Below, piece by piece: positions 24,809 to 37,500 of a stretch of DNA of 64,000 bases. A program made the translations under genes and the position numbers. The notes under the pieces were generated by a model. It saw only the letters and a program-made list of their open reading frames with translations, was not told the origin of the DNA and did no database searches. How positions within the stretch are numbered: position 1 is the first letter of the stretch; the number at the start of each line of letters is the position of its first letter. Location: NCBI GenBank assembly GCA_028622995.1, contig JAJQJQ010000048.1:124001-188000 (forward strand). The letters are read 5' to 3'. Origin of the DNA: Panagrolaimus kolymaensis. Taxonomy: Eukaryota > Nematoda > Chromadorea > Rhabditida > Panagrolaimidae.

Positions 24809-26696
24809 TTAATTACTTAATTTGTTTGCAATCCAAATCGAATAATGGAAACAATCTCCAAGACCGATGCCACTAACAGAAAATGCATTTGGATCAAATT
24901 TAGGTGAAACATATCCAATCAAAGACTGTGGTCCCATTTTGATAACAGCGATATCAGTGATCCAATCGCATTTTTGTTGAATGATATCAATGATTTTATA
25001 AAAGTTCTCTTCAGTTGCTTTTGCACAAATTTCCATTTCATTAAGTTTCCAAAATTCACATACGGTATAGCTTCTTTTGGCTGATGGCTTTCGATTTGGA
25101 ATAACAAAAGCATGTTTTCCTTTTTGATTTGGAACAATGTAAACATTTCCTTTTAAAATTGCTCGAGGATTGAGAATTTGCTGATTGCTATCATAAACAG
25201 TCACGGCAAAGTTGTATTTATAGTATGTCGTTGAGATATTGAAGTAAATATTTTGCGTAATTTCAGAATTACTTTTTCCAATGCTCAAGCCATAGGTAAT
25301 CGTAGAATTTATGGTTTGATTAAAATCTATCTGAAAAAAAAGAATAAGGTTATTCCAACATCGAAATCAATATTTTACTAATTTTATTTTTGTTACCTTT
25401 CGTTGAAAATACAAATTATCAATCAACGATAAAACTGCTTTTATATCATCCTTGAATGGTCCAAAGCGAGCGCCAACTTCATTAATTGAAACACTTTGAC
25501 TTGCAACAACATCACAAGCAGCATTAATCATAATCTAAATAAAGGGCAACTTTGGAAAATTTGAAACTTTACAAAGTTTTGCTTACAATTTGTTTTATGT
25601 CAGCAATAAACATGTTTGCTGTATCAATGAAAAGTTGGTCGTTTAATGGATCATATTTTGCAAGAAAATTTAAAGTATCTGATGCTGAGTTGTTGAGGGC
25701 CTAAAAAATTATTAGCATTAACTAACCTATAATAACAACAACACTACATAAAGCTTTGCAACGCTTGCAACGCCGCTTCCATCAAATTCACCAGCAGAAG
25801 AAGAATTTTTCTTCAAACAAATACCATCCAAATTTATTGTAAGATTATCTTGATATAAACTTTGAAGGTATGATTTGATGTTGCTTACAGAAATGCTGAG
25901 CTCATCAATGAAGTACTAAAGAAACCGATATTAGCATGTTTTTTATTTTTAGAGAAAAGAAGGTTATTTTTTTAAAGAATATTTAGTTACTTACATCAGG
26001 AATATAATTGGCAATAGTTTCATTGGTAATTGGAAAAAGGAGTGTATTAAAATAAACATTGAGTTCTTCAGCGAAGCCCTAAAGATTTGTGTAAAAAATA
26101 AAGAAAATTTAGATTTTTTTAAAGCTTTGTTTACCATTGGAATATAACTGGCAATGGTTTCTTCGGAAAGTTGAGTAAGTCCAATATCAATTTGTTGATC
26201 CTTTTTTTCAATTTCGCTGACAACTTTATCGGTTGCATTTTTAATTATCACAATATTCTAAAAAAAGTTTAAAGCACTAATTTTTTTTTAAAAAATAATA
26301 GCAATAAAAGCTTACGGGATTATTAGCAGATTTTTCTTCTTTAATCCATTTTTTAAGATAAGGATTTTCACCTAATTTGAAGACATTATAAAAGGCATCA
26401 TATGTTTCATTAATGGCTTTTTCAATTTGGGTTGTTTTTGAACCATTATTAATGATTGAATTAAATTGAAGCTTTGACCAAAATTCTCGCACGTTTTTTA
26501 AGTTTTCAAGAAGTTCTTTTGCATTTTCCACATTTGCGGCAGGTGAAGGAGTTGAAGGAGCTTCAGTGCTTTCGGTGGATGTCGAAGGGTTTATAGCTTC
26601 ATCTTGATCAATAGTATCAGCAGCGATATGTGAAGCGCCATTGGAAATCAATGGAAAAAGCAAAAGAAAAATGAAGAAAATAAATGTTTGAGACAT
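24809..26696 (-). CDS. array gene C: secreted family member with an extra exon
   Basis: Seven phase-0 exons: 26696-26316, 26257-26135, 26078-25995, 25915-25748, 25700-25587, 25534-25397, 25330-24809; 509 residues. The signal peptide MSQTFIFFIFLLLFPLISNG is followed by a short Ser/Thr/Pro stretch (STESTEAPSTPSPAA). Exon 2 ends in EETIASYIPM, and the extra exon 3 ends in NETIANYIPD, so a partial exon duplication is visible. The last exon has CEFW, EICAK, QQKC and GDCFH Cys. TTTTAG ends 7 nt before the ATG. Function unknown. Confidence 0.8.
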
Positions 26697-26959
26697 AATT
26701 TGTCTAAAATTTGAAAAAAATCTTTAAAATCTTGTAAGAAAGAGTAAAACAGAATTCTTGAATTGCAAAAGAGTTAAAGCTTTATTTATTTGTTTATGAA
26801 AAGCTTATTTAATAAAGGCATAAAATGATGATTAACAGACGAATGAAAAAACACCAAAGGTTTATGAAGAAAAAAAAGATAAACGAGTAAGCAGAAAATG
26901 TTTTTTTTCTTCACAAAAATAAATAAAAAGCTCGTGATTGATGAAATCAATGTGTTTCC

Positions 26960-27050
26960 AAAAACCATTTATATTTTATGTACATACATATTATACTCGT
27001 CGGGGTTTGCTAATGTCTGCCACCGGAAACAACTGTGATTCATTCATTAT
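26960..27050 (-). promoter_or_regulatory. array promoter module of gene C
   Basis: On the minus strand: GAATGAATCAC, then GTTTCCGGTGGCAGACA (27030-27014, identical over 17 bp to gene E's), then an A/T-rich TAAAATATAAATGG TATA-like box about 270 bp upstream of the ATG. Confidence 0.6.
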
Positions 27051-27394
27051 TGGTTTATGGATAGGCAAGCTTAATTTTTTATAGATGAAGAAGCATGGTG
27101 GCTTTGCTTGGATCCACAAATACATATTCACTTTTTTTCTCAATGTTCGACGTTAATAAGCAGCTTTGAGATTACCTTTTTTTTCTTTAACTACCAAGTG
27201 TTTGGAATTTTAACCGATCTCTGATATCTCTAATAATAGTTAAGTATCCAATCGTCTTTTGATCCAATTTGCTTTTTTGTTGAATTTTAAAAAGAGCATT
27301 GTGTGTTTATGAGATAAATAAAAAACATATAAACTTTTTATTCAAAAAGAAAAATTATATTTGTTAATTAAGCATACATATTTTAAGAATAATT

Positions 27395-29513
27395 TTAAGC
27401 AAATTTGTTTGCAACAAAAATGGAATAATGAAAGCAATCTCCAAGGCCTAAGCCACTAACGCAAAAAGCTTTAGAGTGAAAATTAGGTGAAACATATCCA
27501 TTCAATGAATGTGGAATCATTTTGATGACAGCGATATCAGTGATCCAATTGCATTTTTGTTGAATCATATCGATGATTTTATAAAAATTCTTTCCAGTTG
27601 CTTTTGCACAAACTTCCATTTCATTAAGCTTCCAAAATTCGCATTTGTAATAACTTTCTTTATCCGATGTGGGTTTTTGATTTGCAATGGCAAATGCAGT
27701 TTTTCCATTAGCGGTGGAATTGGTGATAAAAACGTTGCCTATTGTATACACTCGTTGTTTATCAGTAATGTTTTTGTTTTGATCAAAAACAGCGACGGCA
27801 AACTCGTACTTATTAAAGGTGAGGGCCAAATCATTATAAATATTATTGGAAATCTCGGAATTGGTTTTTTCTTTTTCTTTTAAACGCTTATTAATGATTT
27901 CAATTACAGCGTTTTGGAAATCCTCCTAAAAAAGTTTTTAAGTTAGTTTTGAAAAAAGTTTTAGAATGAAAATGTAATTTTTACTTTGCATTGAGTGTAT
28001 TTTTCATAAATCATATCCAAACTATCATCGATAGCTTTTTTGGCGCCATTATTAATGAAATCAGAAAACATGGTTTCAAGGGATTCATTTTTTGTGAGTA
28101 TATCACAAGCCGCATCAATCATAATCTAAAAATAGCCTTTTTTAAAAAAGGTTGCAAAGAAATTTATTCAAGTCGAAATCCCAACATTTTTTCCTTCTTT
28201 TGTATGTCTTTGTCAAAAGCAGGAATTTTACTCGAAATCAAAAAAGCTTACAAGTTCCTTAACGGCATTAACGACGATATTGGCAATTTTTGTAATTTTT
28301 TCATCATTTAATGGATCTGCATTTAATCCTTTAATTAAATGCTGATATTTTGTGATATTTAAATTTTCCTAAAATGTCTTGTTTATAAATAAATAAATAA
28401 CTCTTTGCAAAAAGAGTGGGAGAAAGCCACAATTTAAACAACGCTTACATCATCAATTAATTGAGTATAATCTTCATTCAAACAAACTTCAGTCAAATTT
28501 TTTGCATACTTTTCTCGAAAATATTTTTGGAGGTACTTGGTAGTTTGTGTTATGTATTTGTTAACTGTCAAAGACTGAAAAAATTATTTGTTAATAAAAT
28601 TTCGATGAAAAGACGGGTTCCAAGGCTTCAAACAACCTTTGATTAGAGGAAAATTAATGACTATATATAAAAAACTTACACCTTTAACAAATCCTTTATC
28701 ATCCTCACCAATTGCTTCAATTCCATCACTGATTTCTCGATTCATTGCTTCAATCTTTTCAACTAAATTAGATGAGGCAGTTGCGATATCGATAAACAAA
28801 GGATCCTAAAAAATGATGGCCGCCACATGGACTTTTAACTTTTCCCAATAACCCTATTTCGGACATTTTTAAAGGCTTGAATTTTTCTATAATAAAAATT
28901 CTTTAAAAAAACTTACAAGCTTTTTACTTTTTGATTGAGCCACCAACCATTTAGAAATATTTTTTCCAAGACTAAATATTTCATGAAATGTTTTAGTTGT
29001 GTTTTTAATTGTTTCATCCAAACTGTTGGTGCCATTTTTAGTTAGAACTATTTTTAAGTTAATAAAATCCCATAATTTTGAGGCATCATTCAATTTTTCA
29101 ATAAGAAGGGTTGCATTTTGATGAATGCTATCATTTAAAACTTTTGGGGTTGGTGGAATAATTACTGTGGCATTAATGCTTTTGTCTTTGGCTTGAATCA
29201 TGGAAGTTGGGGAAGTGGAAGTTTGATTTTTAATATGTGGAGCCGGAGTAGTAGTAATATTGGGAGGAACAACTTTTTGAATTGGAGTTGGTGGTGTGGA
29301 AGGAGCAGCCGTCGTTGTTGTATTACTAAATTTTACGGTAATAGCACTTGTGGAACCGATGGTTAGAGTAGTTATTATAGGATTTGATCCAAGAGTTGTT
29401 TTTCCATTCGCATTTTCAGATTTTTGATACGTAGCTGCTGTGGTAGTGGTTTGAGCGCCATTGATTATTAAAAAAAGTAAAAGAAAAACAAGAAATATAA
29501 ATGTTCGAAGCAT
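27395..29513 (-). CDS. array gene D: secreted family member with mucin-like linker
   Basis: Six phase-0 exons: 29513-28917, 28805-28680, 28574-28449, 28368-28252, 28125-27985, 27925-27395; 545 residues. The signal peptide MLRTFIFLVFLLLFLIINGA is followed by about 110 residues rich in Thr, Pro and Asn-x-Thr (for example PNITTTPAPHIKNQTST), a likely glycosylated linker. Helical exons and the 176-residue C-terminal exon follow (KCEFW, EVCAK, QQKC, GDCFHYSIFVANKF). One substitution is notable: AFCVSGLGLGDC adds a fifth Cys next to the end motif. Function unknown. Confidence 0.8.
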
Positions 29514-29670
29514 TGCCTAAAATTCAAATTAGTTAGTTTAAAAAGTAAAACATTCCATATTCCAAATAGTCTGTACCAATATATAATAGTCTCAGGTATA
29601 TATGATAAATAAATCGCGAGAAAACAGAAAAATTAAAGCTCATGATTTTTTACAAAACAAATAAAGAAAG

Positions 29671-29770
29671 AAAAAACGAGTGATCGGGAACAAAGGTTAA
29701 CCTAGTCACATATGTTTGTATTGAATTTTGTATTTGTTTGCAGCCACCGGAAGCTGTGGTGATACATATT
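29671..29770 (-). promoter_or_regulatory. array promoter module of gene D
   Basis: On the minus strand: ATGTATCACCACAG, then CTTCCGGTGGCTGCAAA, then an A/T-rich block with ACATATGTGACTAGG, then TTCCCGATCACTCGTTT. The last block also occurs upstream of the orphan copy at 33 kb. The TATA box is weaker than in B and E. Confidence 0.45.
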
Positions 29771-30131
29771 TTCATTTTTTAGTTAATAAACAAGCTTCCT
29801 TCAGTTTTAAAAAAGCAAAAAAAAATTTCTTGGATTAAAAAAAGAAGCTTTTTTGCCGCTTTCTTTTTTTTATAAGCCCAATCTTCATTTTTTTTAGATG
29901 CATTATTCACACCAAAAAAAAGTTTTTCGATTTTTAGTTGTATGAAATTTTAATCAATTTCTGATGGATATTACTGAGCTACTGAGAATTATGAATATTA
30001 GTAAGGAGTTTGTGTTTTATTATTTTTTGTTGTTAATAAATGTCTCAAGAAAACGAAAGATAACATCCAAATTTTTTATTCAACATTAGAACCAAACAAA
30101 ATTGGCACAAAATAAAATGTTTAGAGCAAAA

Positions 30132-32528
30132 TTAAGCAAATATGTTTGCAACCCAAACGGAATAATGGTAGCAACCTCCAAGACCGATGCCACTAACAGA
30201 AAAAGCATCGGCATCAAATTTGGGTGAAACATATCCATCCAAAGAATGCGTTTTATCCATTTTGACGACTGCAATATCTTTGACACCGGGGCATCTTTCT
30301 TGGATCATTCCAAAAATGGTATTGAAATCGCCTTTTTCAACGTCCTCACAAACTTTAACTTCATTAAGATCCCAAAAATCGCATTTGTTATAATTGCTTT
30401 CAGATGGTGGCTTTCGATTTGCAATAACAAAAGCATTTTTTCCATTGTCAGTATAATTATAATAAACATTTCCTTGAGAGATGCCACGAGGTTTTGTTGT
30501 GATTGCTGCGGTATTATCATAAACAGCGACGGCATAATTGTATTTTGCTTTTATTTTCGCAGATAAATCAGTATAAATGTTGTTGGATGTCTCAGAATTG
30601 CTTTCACCTTCATTCAAACGCTTTGTAATTAGGGCTTTAATAGTTTGATTGAATAGCGACTAAAAAAAGTTTGTTTAGAATTTATATCGAACAAAGGAAA
30701 TTGCTGCTTGTTAAAGTGGTTTAAAAAATCCTTACTTTGTGGTGATGAACATTGACACGAATCATATTAAAAACTCTATTGATATCTAATGCGGATTTAT
30801 CAAGGAAATAATTAATCGAATCATTAACTGTTTTATTCGATACTAGGACATCACAAGCCATATTTACCATAATCTGAAAGTTTGCTAATGAAATTTTTAA
30901 AGTTTATTTAATTATGTTTAGCTGTTTATTAGGAAAATCATTTCGATAAAATCTTAACTCGAAAAAAATATAAACCTTTGACTTGTTTTTTAAAATATAT
31001 ATGTAACTCACAAATTGCTTCATATCATTAACATAAATAACTGCGACTTTTTCAAAAATTTCATCATTCCCTGGATTTAATGGATCGTCTTTGCATTGTG
31101 GGGTCTCAATTGGGTCTTTCATCTCTGTCAAAATATGCTAAAATAAATTAATAATAGCTAAAGCAAAATATTAAATGAATCAAAATTCTTACCCCAGCAA
31201 TCGAATCGGGATAAGTAGTCGAACATTGAAATCCCATTGGCTTTACAAACTTATCCTCATGATATGTGGTATTGAAATAATCGGTTATGGAAACAACATA
31301 TTCGCGAAGTTTTAAACCGAAGTTTTTATCTTTTTGATCCGAAGTTTGTTGGATTCCATCATCAATTTCTTGATTCATTGCTTCAATTTTTTCAACTAAT
31401 GAATCAGTGGCATTTTGGATTTGAATGAACAAATCATCCTAAAAAAATATTATTATAGGCTTTATCGTTCACTTTTGTTGTTAATGCTAAATCTAATTTT
31501 TAAAGCAAAAACGAATAAGCTATATTGTGGGAATATTAAAATAAATCCTTTGAAGTTATTAATCAAAAACAAACAAAGCTTACAGGTTTTATATTAAGTT
31601 GGTTTTCAATAGCCATTTGTTGTTTCATCCATTTGGAAATATTTTTACCGGTGCTAAAAATATCATAAAATGTTCGAGCCATTTCTTCAATGCTTTGGTT
31701 GAAAATATCTCCACCAAGATAAATATCTTTTAAAGTAAAGCTATTATCCAATAATTCAGTGGCATTATTTAAGCTTTGAATGAGGATTTCTGCTTGTTCA
31801 CGATCATGAGAGATAATTGAAGATTTAGTTGTTGATGGACTGTCATCGGTGTCATTGGTAACGCCCGTGGTGTCAATTGTGGAAGTTGGAGTAATGGAAG
31901 GTTGATTTTTTGGATGATGAGTTGTAGGAATATTGGAAGGAATTTTTTTAGTTGATGGACTCGTTGTGCTTTGAGGAGTTGAAGTTGTTTCTGGAGGATA
32001 AGAAGTTGTTGAAACCGAAAAAGTTGTAGTTGTTTCTTCGGGATCAGAAGTTGTTGAAACAGTAGATGTTGGAACAGAAGAAGTTGTAGTTGTATGAGTC
32101 TTTTTGGTGCTACTAACAACACGAGGAGCAGAAGTGGGTTTTTTAGTAGTAGTAGCCAAAGTATGGGGAGGTGGAGTTGTTGTTATAGTCACTTTTGGTT
32201 TAGCTGTAGAATTGCGATGGGCGGAAGTAGTTGGAAGATGACCATCTGTGGTTGAGGGTACACGTTGAGCTTTGGGTTTGGGAGTTGTTGTAGCTTTATC
32301 ATCAATTTCTGGATCATCCACTTTTTTAGGAGTTGGTTTTGCTTTTCCTCCTCCTTTTTTACCAACATCAACGGGAGATTTCGCTTTGGTATTATCAACT
32401 GAAGAAGGACCATTATCATCTGCGCTTTCACCTGTATCTTGATCGGTTGCAAATGCAGGTTTTGGAGCACCATTGATAATCAATGGGAAAACCAAAAGAA
32501 AAATAAGGAACACAAATGTTCGAGACAT
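30132..32528 (-). CDS. array gene E: longest secreted family member, mucin-like, fused exons
   Basis: Five phase-0 exons: 32528-31584, 31438-31193, 31137-31012, 30873-30736, 30659-30132; 660 residues. The signal peptide MSRTFVFLIFLLVFPLIING precedes about 200 residues of Thr/Ser/Pro/Lys-rich sequence with KSPVDVGKKGGGKAKPTPKK and repeated TTTS-type runs. The second exon (82 codons) corresponds to exons 2 plus 3 of its neighbours, so an intron is absent. The last exon keeps CDFW, KVCED, QERC; the end motif reads GLGGCYHYSVWVAN. Its mucin and leader are closest to H. Function unknown. Confidence 0.8.
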
Positions 32529-32654
32529 TATTGCCTAAAATTTAAGAAAGCATTTTAAAAATCGTTAAAAAAATTAAATCAAAATAGAAAAATAAACGAG
32601 CAAGCAAAATAAGCGGTTTTAAAATTGCAAAATGAATGAAAAGCGAATGATAAA

Positions 32655-32740
32655 ATACACAATTACTCGAATCATTTATATGTGTATATTTGATTTTGCT
32701 TATGTCTGCCACCGGAAACACCACTCACTCTGAATCACAT
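32655..32740 (-). promoter_or_regulatory. array promoter module of gene E
   Basis: On the minus strand: ATGTGATTCAG, then GTTTCCGGTGGCAGACA (32719-32703), then CATATAAATGATTCGAGTAA about 135-155 bp before the ATG. This and gene B's copy are the clearest TATA plus TCGAGTAA examples. Confidence 0.62.
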
Positions 32741-32950
32741 TTTTGTTTATGAACAATCTTTTATGATATTTTTAATGGGATGAAAAAGCTTTCACTTTTT
32801 GCTTTTTTTATCAAATCCAAAGATTGATTTTTTGTGAGAGAAAAAAAAACGACTAGAGTAAATAAATTTCGTCTTCAAATTAATTATTTGTTCGAATTTT
32901 TGAAACACTTTTTATTATTAAAATAACGAAAAAAATAAAGCAAAAAGACT

Positions 32951-33066
32951 AAAAAACGAGTGATCGGAAGCAACGGTTACTCGAGTGATTTATATTCTCT
33001 GTTTTGTAGGTGTTTGCAACCAGTAGAAGCACAGCTGATTCACATAGGTTTATAAATAAGCTGGGA
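32951..33066 (-). promoter_or_regulatory. orphan array promoter module (no intact gene behind it)
   Basis: On the minus strand: ATGTGAATCAGC, then TACTGGTTGCAAACA, then GAATATAAATCACTCGAGTAA, then CCGATCACTCGTTTTTT. All module parts are present, but the sequence it would transcribe is the non-coding upstream region of gene E, which has its own copy. It directly abuts the exon 1 remnant F. Confidence 0.55.
33048..33064. repeat. 17-bp direct repeat, left copy
   Basis: GTTTATAAATAAGCTGG occurs here and again at 38702-38718, at the edges of remnants F and G. The two copies bracket the Argonaute gene. In each it marks where a coding remnant meets promoter-type sequence. Confidence 0.6.
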
Positions 33067-33189
33067 AGAAAAACTAGCAAGATCGCTTTCACCTTCACCT
33101 TGATCAGTTGCAGATGCGACTGTTGTGGCACCTTTGATAATCATTGGAAAAACCAAAAGAAAAATAAAGAAGACAAATGTTCGAGACAT
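33060..33189 (-). pseudogene. remnant F: exon 1 fragment of the secreted family
   Basis: On the minus strand it reads MSRTFVFFIFLLVFPMIIKG, continuing ATTVASATDQGEGESD for about 45 codons, then runs into promoter-module sequence and no further exon. A splice acceptor lies 7 nt before the ATG as in the intact genes. No helical or C-terminal exon follows in the right place. It is best read as a truncated, rearranged copy close to E. Confidence 0.65.
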
Positions 33190-33199
33190 TTACCGCCTA

Positions 33200-34577
33200 A
33201 AATTGGGAGCTTGATTTTCATAAATTCAAATTCATTTTTGGACAAATATAAAGCATTTGAGATTTGGTGCTTTTGTAAGAATTTCTTGATTGATCGCTGC
33301 TGTTTTCAAGTTCACATCGTCTTCTTTTTCCTTCTCCCAGAAATTAAAAGGAGAAAAAATAGAAAGAAAAAAATAACCGTGAAAAATTAATTAAGCGACA
33401 ATAATTTTCTTTCCCTTCCATAAAAATGAAGAAGAAAAAAATAAAAGGGATAGAGAGGAGAAAAAAAGGATAAACTTGTCATCATCTTTAGTAAACCTTT
33501 TTTCGAAACTCGAATAGTAAGGTAAGTATGGCATCACCTGTCAATACCATAATTTAGTTAAGTTTTATAAAATCAAATTTGTTCGCTATCTTCTGATTTT
33601 CAACTTTTGAGAAACTTTTTATTGTTTCAAAAATACATCTTCCTCAAAAATTTCGTCTAATGTTTTTAAAAAAGAAGTAATCAATCAACAAATCGGCTTC
33701 ATTAGCTGCTGCGTTAGCTGACGTTATCAAAGCAAATATAATAGCAACTTTTATAAAAGTGATAAAAGTTTTATAAAACATAAACCAATAAAAAGTGAAG
33801 AAAAAAAGTGGTAAAAAGATTAGCAAACATTTGAGTTAATCGCAATCCAACATAATCTTATTTTGTACCATCAATGACGAATCGTTTACAGGAATTAACT
33901 TGCGAAAATCTTAAATTGTTACGTAACTTTTAAAATTGCAATCAAAAAGTATTGATGAATTTGGAGAAGTAAAACACCAAAGAGAAAAAAGTTTTAATTT
34001 TACTGCAAAAAAATTCTTTGAATTCTTTGTCATTCATTATTTTGAAAGTTCATAACGAAAATTAAACAATCTTATAACATGGTTTTGTCATTTCTTTAAT
34101 GTTACAAAAATATGTACAAAGAAATTGCTAAAATGTATTCTTACTTATTTTATCAATCATTCGGCATTACTCATTTTGGATAAATCAAGCATGAAGAAAA
34201 AAAGTTCAAAGCTTCTTGCATTCAAAGCGGCTTCGTAATGCCGCCGGGTCTTAAAAAGAAAGAAGTACAGTAGCATACACTTGCGCCTAATTTTTTGATG
34301 CAGCATTTTTGTGTTTTCAAAATTTTTTTATGTCTTGACATTGCTTTTTTTTGAGATACTAATATTATATCAACCGTTTTGAGTTTCATCCTTTTCCCTT
34401 CTAATACTTAGTTTAAATCTTGTTTTACTTCGTGATGATTGTTTGTATATCTCGTTCATTTTATTCATTCATTAGTTTTCTGTAATTTTGATAGTACTTG
34501 TTTATCATCAGTTAATTTTACTTGGTTATTTAATTTTTTTAATTTTTTTAGCAATTTGCCTTGCATGTGATTTCAAG
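33200..34577. other. intergenic region upstream of Argonaute
   Basis: AT-rich with no coding exon I can support. A small GC-rich inverted repeat (GCGGC...GCCGC) occurs at 34227-34244. A plus-strand acceptor TTTTTTTAG ends at 34551, 26 nt before the Argonaute ATG, a possible SL site. Confidence 0.45.
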
Positions 34578-37500
34578 ATGTCTTCATACAACTATAGCTC
34601 TCGTGATAGCTACTCTTCTCGAGATGGTGGTGGCTATCGTGGTGGAAGGGATGGCGGCTATGGATCCCGTGGTGATGGCTATCGTTGTCGTGATGGCTAC
34701 CGTGGTGGAAGAGGCATTGGTGATGGATATCGTGGCGGAAGAGGTGGCCGTGGTGGTGGTCCAGTAAGTTATTTTTTATACTTGTTAAGCTTAATTTAGG
34801 TTTTTCTTTTTTTAGGGAAGTGGAAGAGCGCCCGGCGACGATTCAATTACATCTAATCTCCCGTCTCGTGTACCTGGATTGTTTTCCATCAACGAACTTA
34901 CTGCTGTTGCTGCTGCTCCTTGTTCCAAGAAAGACATGAACATCAGAACAAATGGTTATGAAATTGATTCATCTCGTGCCAAGGTCGCTTATCAATATGA
35001 TATTCGTTGGAAAGGAACAACCAAGCGTGGACATGAATTCGACCTCAACAAACAAACCAAAGACGAGTAAGTTTTCTTTTATATTGTAAATTTTTACTAA
35101 TTCTTGTTATTTTAGCGTAAAGTTTCAACAGAAGGAAATTGCTCTTCGATCTCTCTTCTACAAACTTATCCATGTGAATTCAACTGTTTTCAATGTTAAT
35201 GGAGGTGATGAAAGTTTTGTATATGACTCGGGAAGCATCTTTTTTTCTCAAGATAAGCTGTTTGATGATGACGAAAGAAGAACGTTTGAAATGGATGTTG
35301 TATGTTTTGCGTTTTTTATTCATTGACTAAGATAATTTTTATATTTAGGAACATTTCGGTCAAGTTGTTAAAGATTTCTACAGAAATGTCGTGAAAGTTA
35401 CTGCTGAAATCCAACGTACTCGCGAAATCACTCCTAATAATTTGAACGGTGACCTTGAAAATGATCGTCCAGCTCTTCAATACCTTGAAATCGTTTTTAG
35501 CCAACATCAACGGAACAGGTATTTTCCTTTTAGCTTTCATATATTTTTCTCTATCCTGATTTTTTTTAGCGGTGACTTCCTTTCCTTTGGAAACAAATTC
35601 TATGAAAAGAAAAGTGGCGAACCAATTGAACAAACTCCATTGCTCTTGAAAGATGGTGTCTCCCGTAGCATTCGTATTATTGGCGAACCATCGGATAATA
35701 AGCTCATGGTTCAAATGGTTCCTACAAAAGCAGTATTTTATGATGATCGGTCACTTGAACGAATTATCGAGTACTCTATTCAAGGAAGAATTAATGATCT
35801 TTATCGTGGAAGTAATTTGAAGCGCGCTAGTGACGCTCTCAAAAGTTAATTTTAAAATTTTTGTTTTCATACCTGATTTTTTTAAATTTAGGCCTTTGTG
35901 TTCGAACAACTCATTTGGAAAACAACAAATTGTTTGTAATTCATCGTCTTTCCAGTGATCCTGCTGATAAGTATGGCTATTACATTCACAAACAAATCTA
36001 ATCGTTTAATATTTTTCAGAATCAAGTTCATTGTTGATGATAAAGAAATGACTGTTCGTAGTTATTTCTATGAACATCACAAGATTACTCTTCGGTATCC
36101 TGATCTTCCTTGTGCCATTGAAAAGAAAGGCAAGGACAAATCGTTTTATCCACTTGAACTTCTTCGTCTTCCTGAAAATCAACGAGTTCCAAAAGCCAAA
36201 CAAAGCAATGACTTGGTAAATTCATTTTATATTTAGTTATGAGTATTCATTTATTCCTTTTAGAATTCAAAGATCATCCGAAAGTGTCAAATTCTTCCTT
36301 TCAACAATGTCGAAAAAATTGAGAAGCAACGTGAAGAGGCTGATATCCTCAACAGCAATAAATTCATAAGTCATACTGGTGTTCGTGTTGAAGCTCGTTA
36401 TTTGGTAGATGCACCTGCTAAACAATTAGCTCCACCTTCAATTGTTTTCAGTGATACTCAAAAAACATTGAACAGTGGTGTTTTTGGAATGCAAGAAAAA
36501 GACAAATTCATCCATCCAGCAACTGTAAAGAAACTTGCATTGGTTCTTGCTGCTCATCCGAATGTTTTAGATAGGAAGACAGCAGAGTAAGTTCTTATTT
36601 TTGGATTTCCGTTTTAAAATTTTCATATTTAGAAACTTCTTTCAACATTTCTTACGTCGTCTTGAACTTTATGGAGTTATTATTAGAAGCTATGAAATGG
36701 TTTATTGGGATCTACAAGAACGCGATGTGAAATTGCTTGATGATCTTGCTGCAAAATTTTACGATTTTGCCCTTATCGCTGGCGATTCGGACCAACTTCA
36801 TCATGGTATGAAGCACATGGAATTATCAACTCGCCTTGTTACTCAACACATTTGTCCTAAAACTATCAAGAAAGCCAACAACTCCTTGTACGATAATTTG
36901 GCGTATAAATTCAACTTGAAAGCTGGCGGTTTAAATTGGAACATTGCAAGTGATCCTACTCTTGTTGGTCAACTTCGTGATCGTGATCTTTTGTATGTTT
37001 TTCTCTCTCATAAAATTCACACTGTTTAATTATTACAATTTTTAGAAAATCTTTGATGCATGATACTCTCTTCTTTGGAATTGATTTATCTCATCCTGCT
37101 GGTGGTTCATTTAACAGCGGAAATGCTGAAAACTCCGATCCTACTACTGTTGGTTTCGCTTCAAATCTTTTCGCTGGTCAAGCAAATATGAGTAAGGGTG
37201 ATTTTGGATATCAAACCTCTCGAACTGCCATCATCGAAGAATCGTTGCTCACCAACAAATTCTCAAATGCTATTTTGGCTTTCTTCCGAAATAGTGGAAA
37301 ATTCCCTAAATGGATCGTCATTTACCGCGCTGGTTTATCTGAAGGTGAAATTCAAAAGGTATGTTTATTTTTACTTCTATGATGTATTTCATTGTAGGTT
37401 TTTTAGATCAAGATTCACGAAGTTCCCATTTGTCGATTCGCCATTGAAACTTTAAAACAACAAAATCCAGAATTTAACAAATGCAATGTCAAGCTTACTT

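Noticed and set aside
31769..32473. Minus-strand Leu/Gln-rich frames inside gene E
   Set aside because: They are alternative-frame shadows of the Thr-rich linker.
34227..34244. Small GC-rich inverted repeat as a terminator or RNA gene
   Set aside because: Only five base pairs of stem, single copy, not near a gene end; not enough to support a function.
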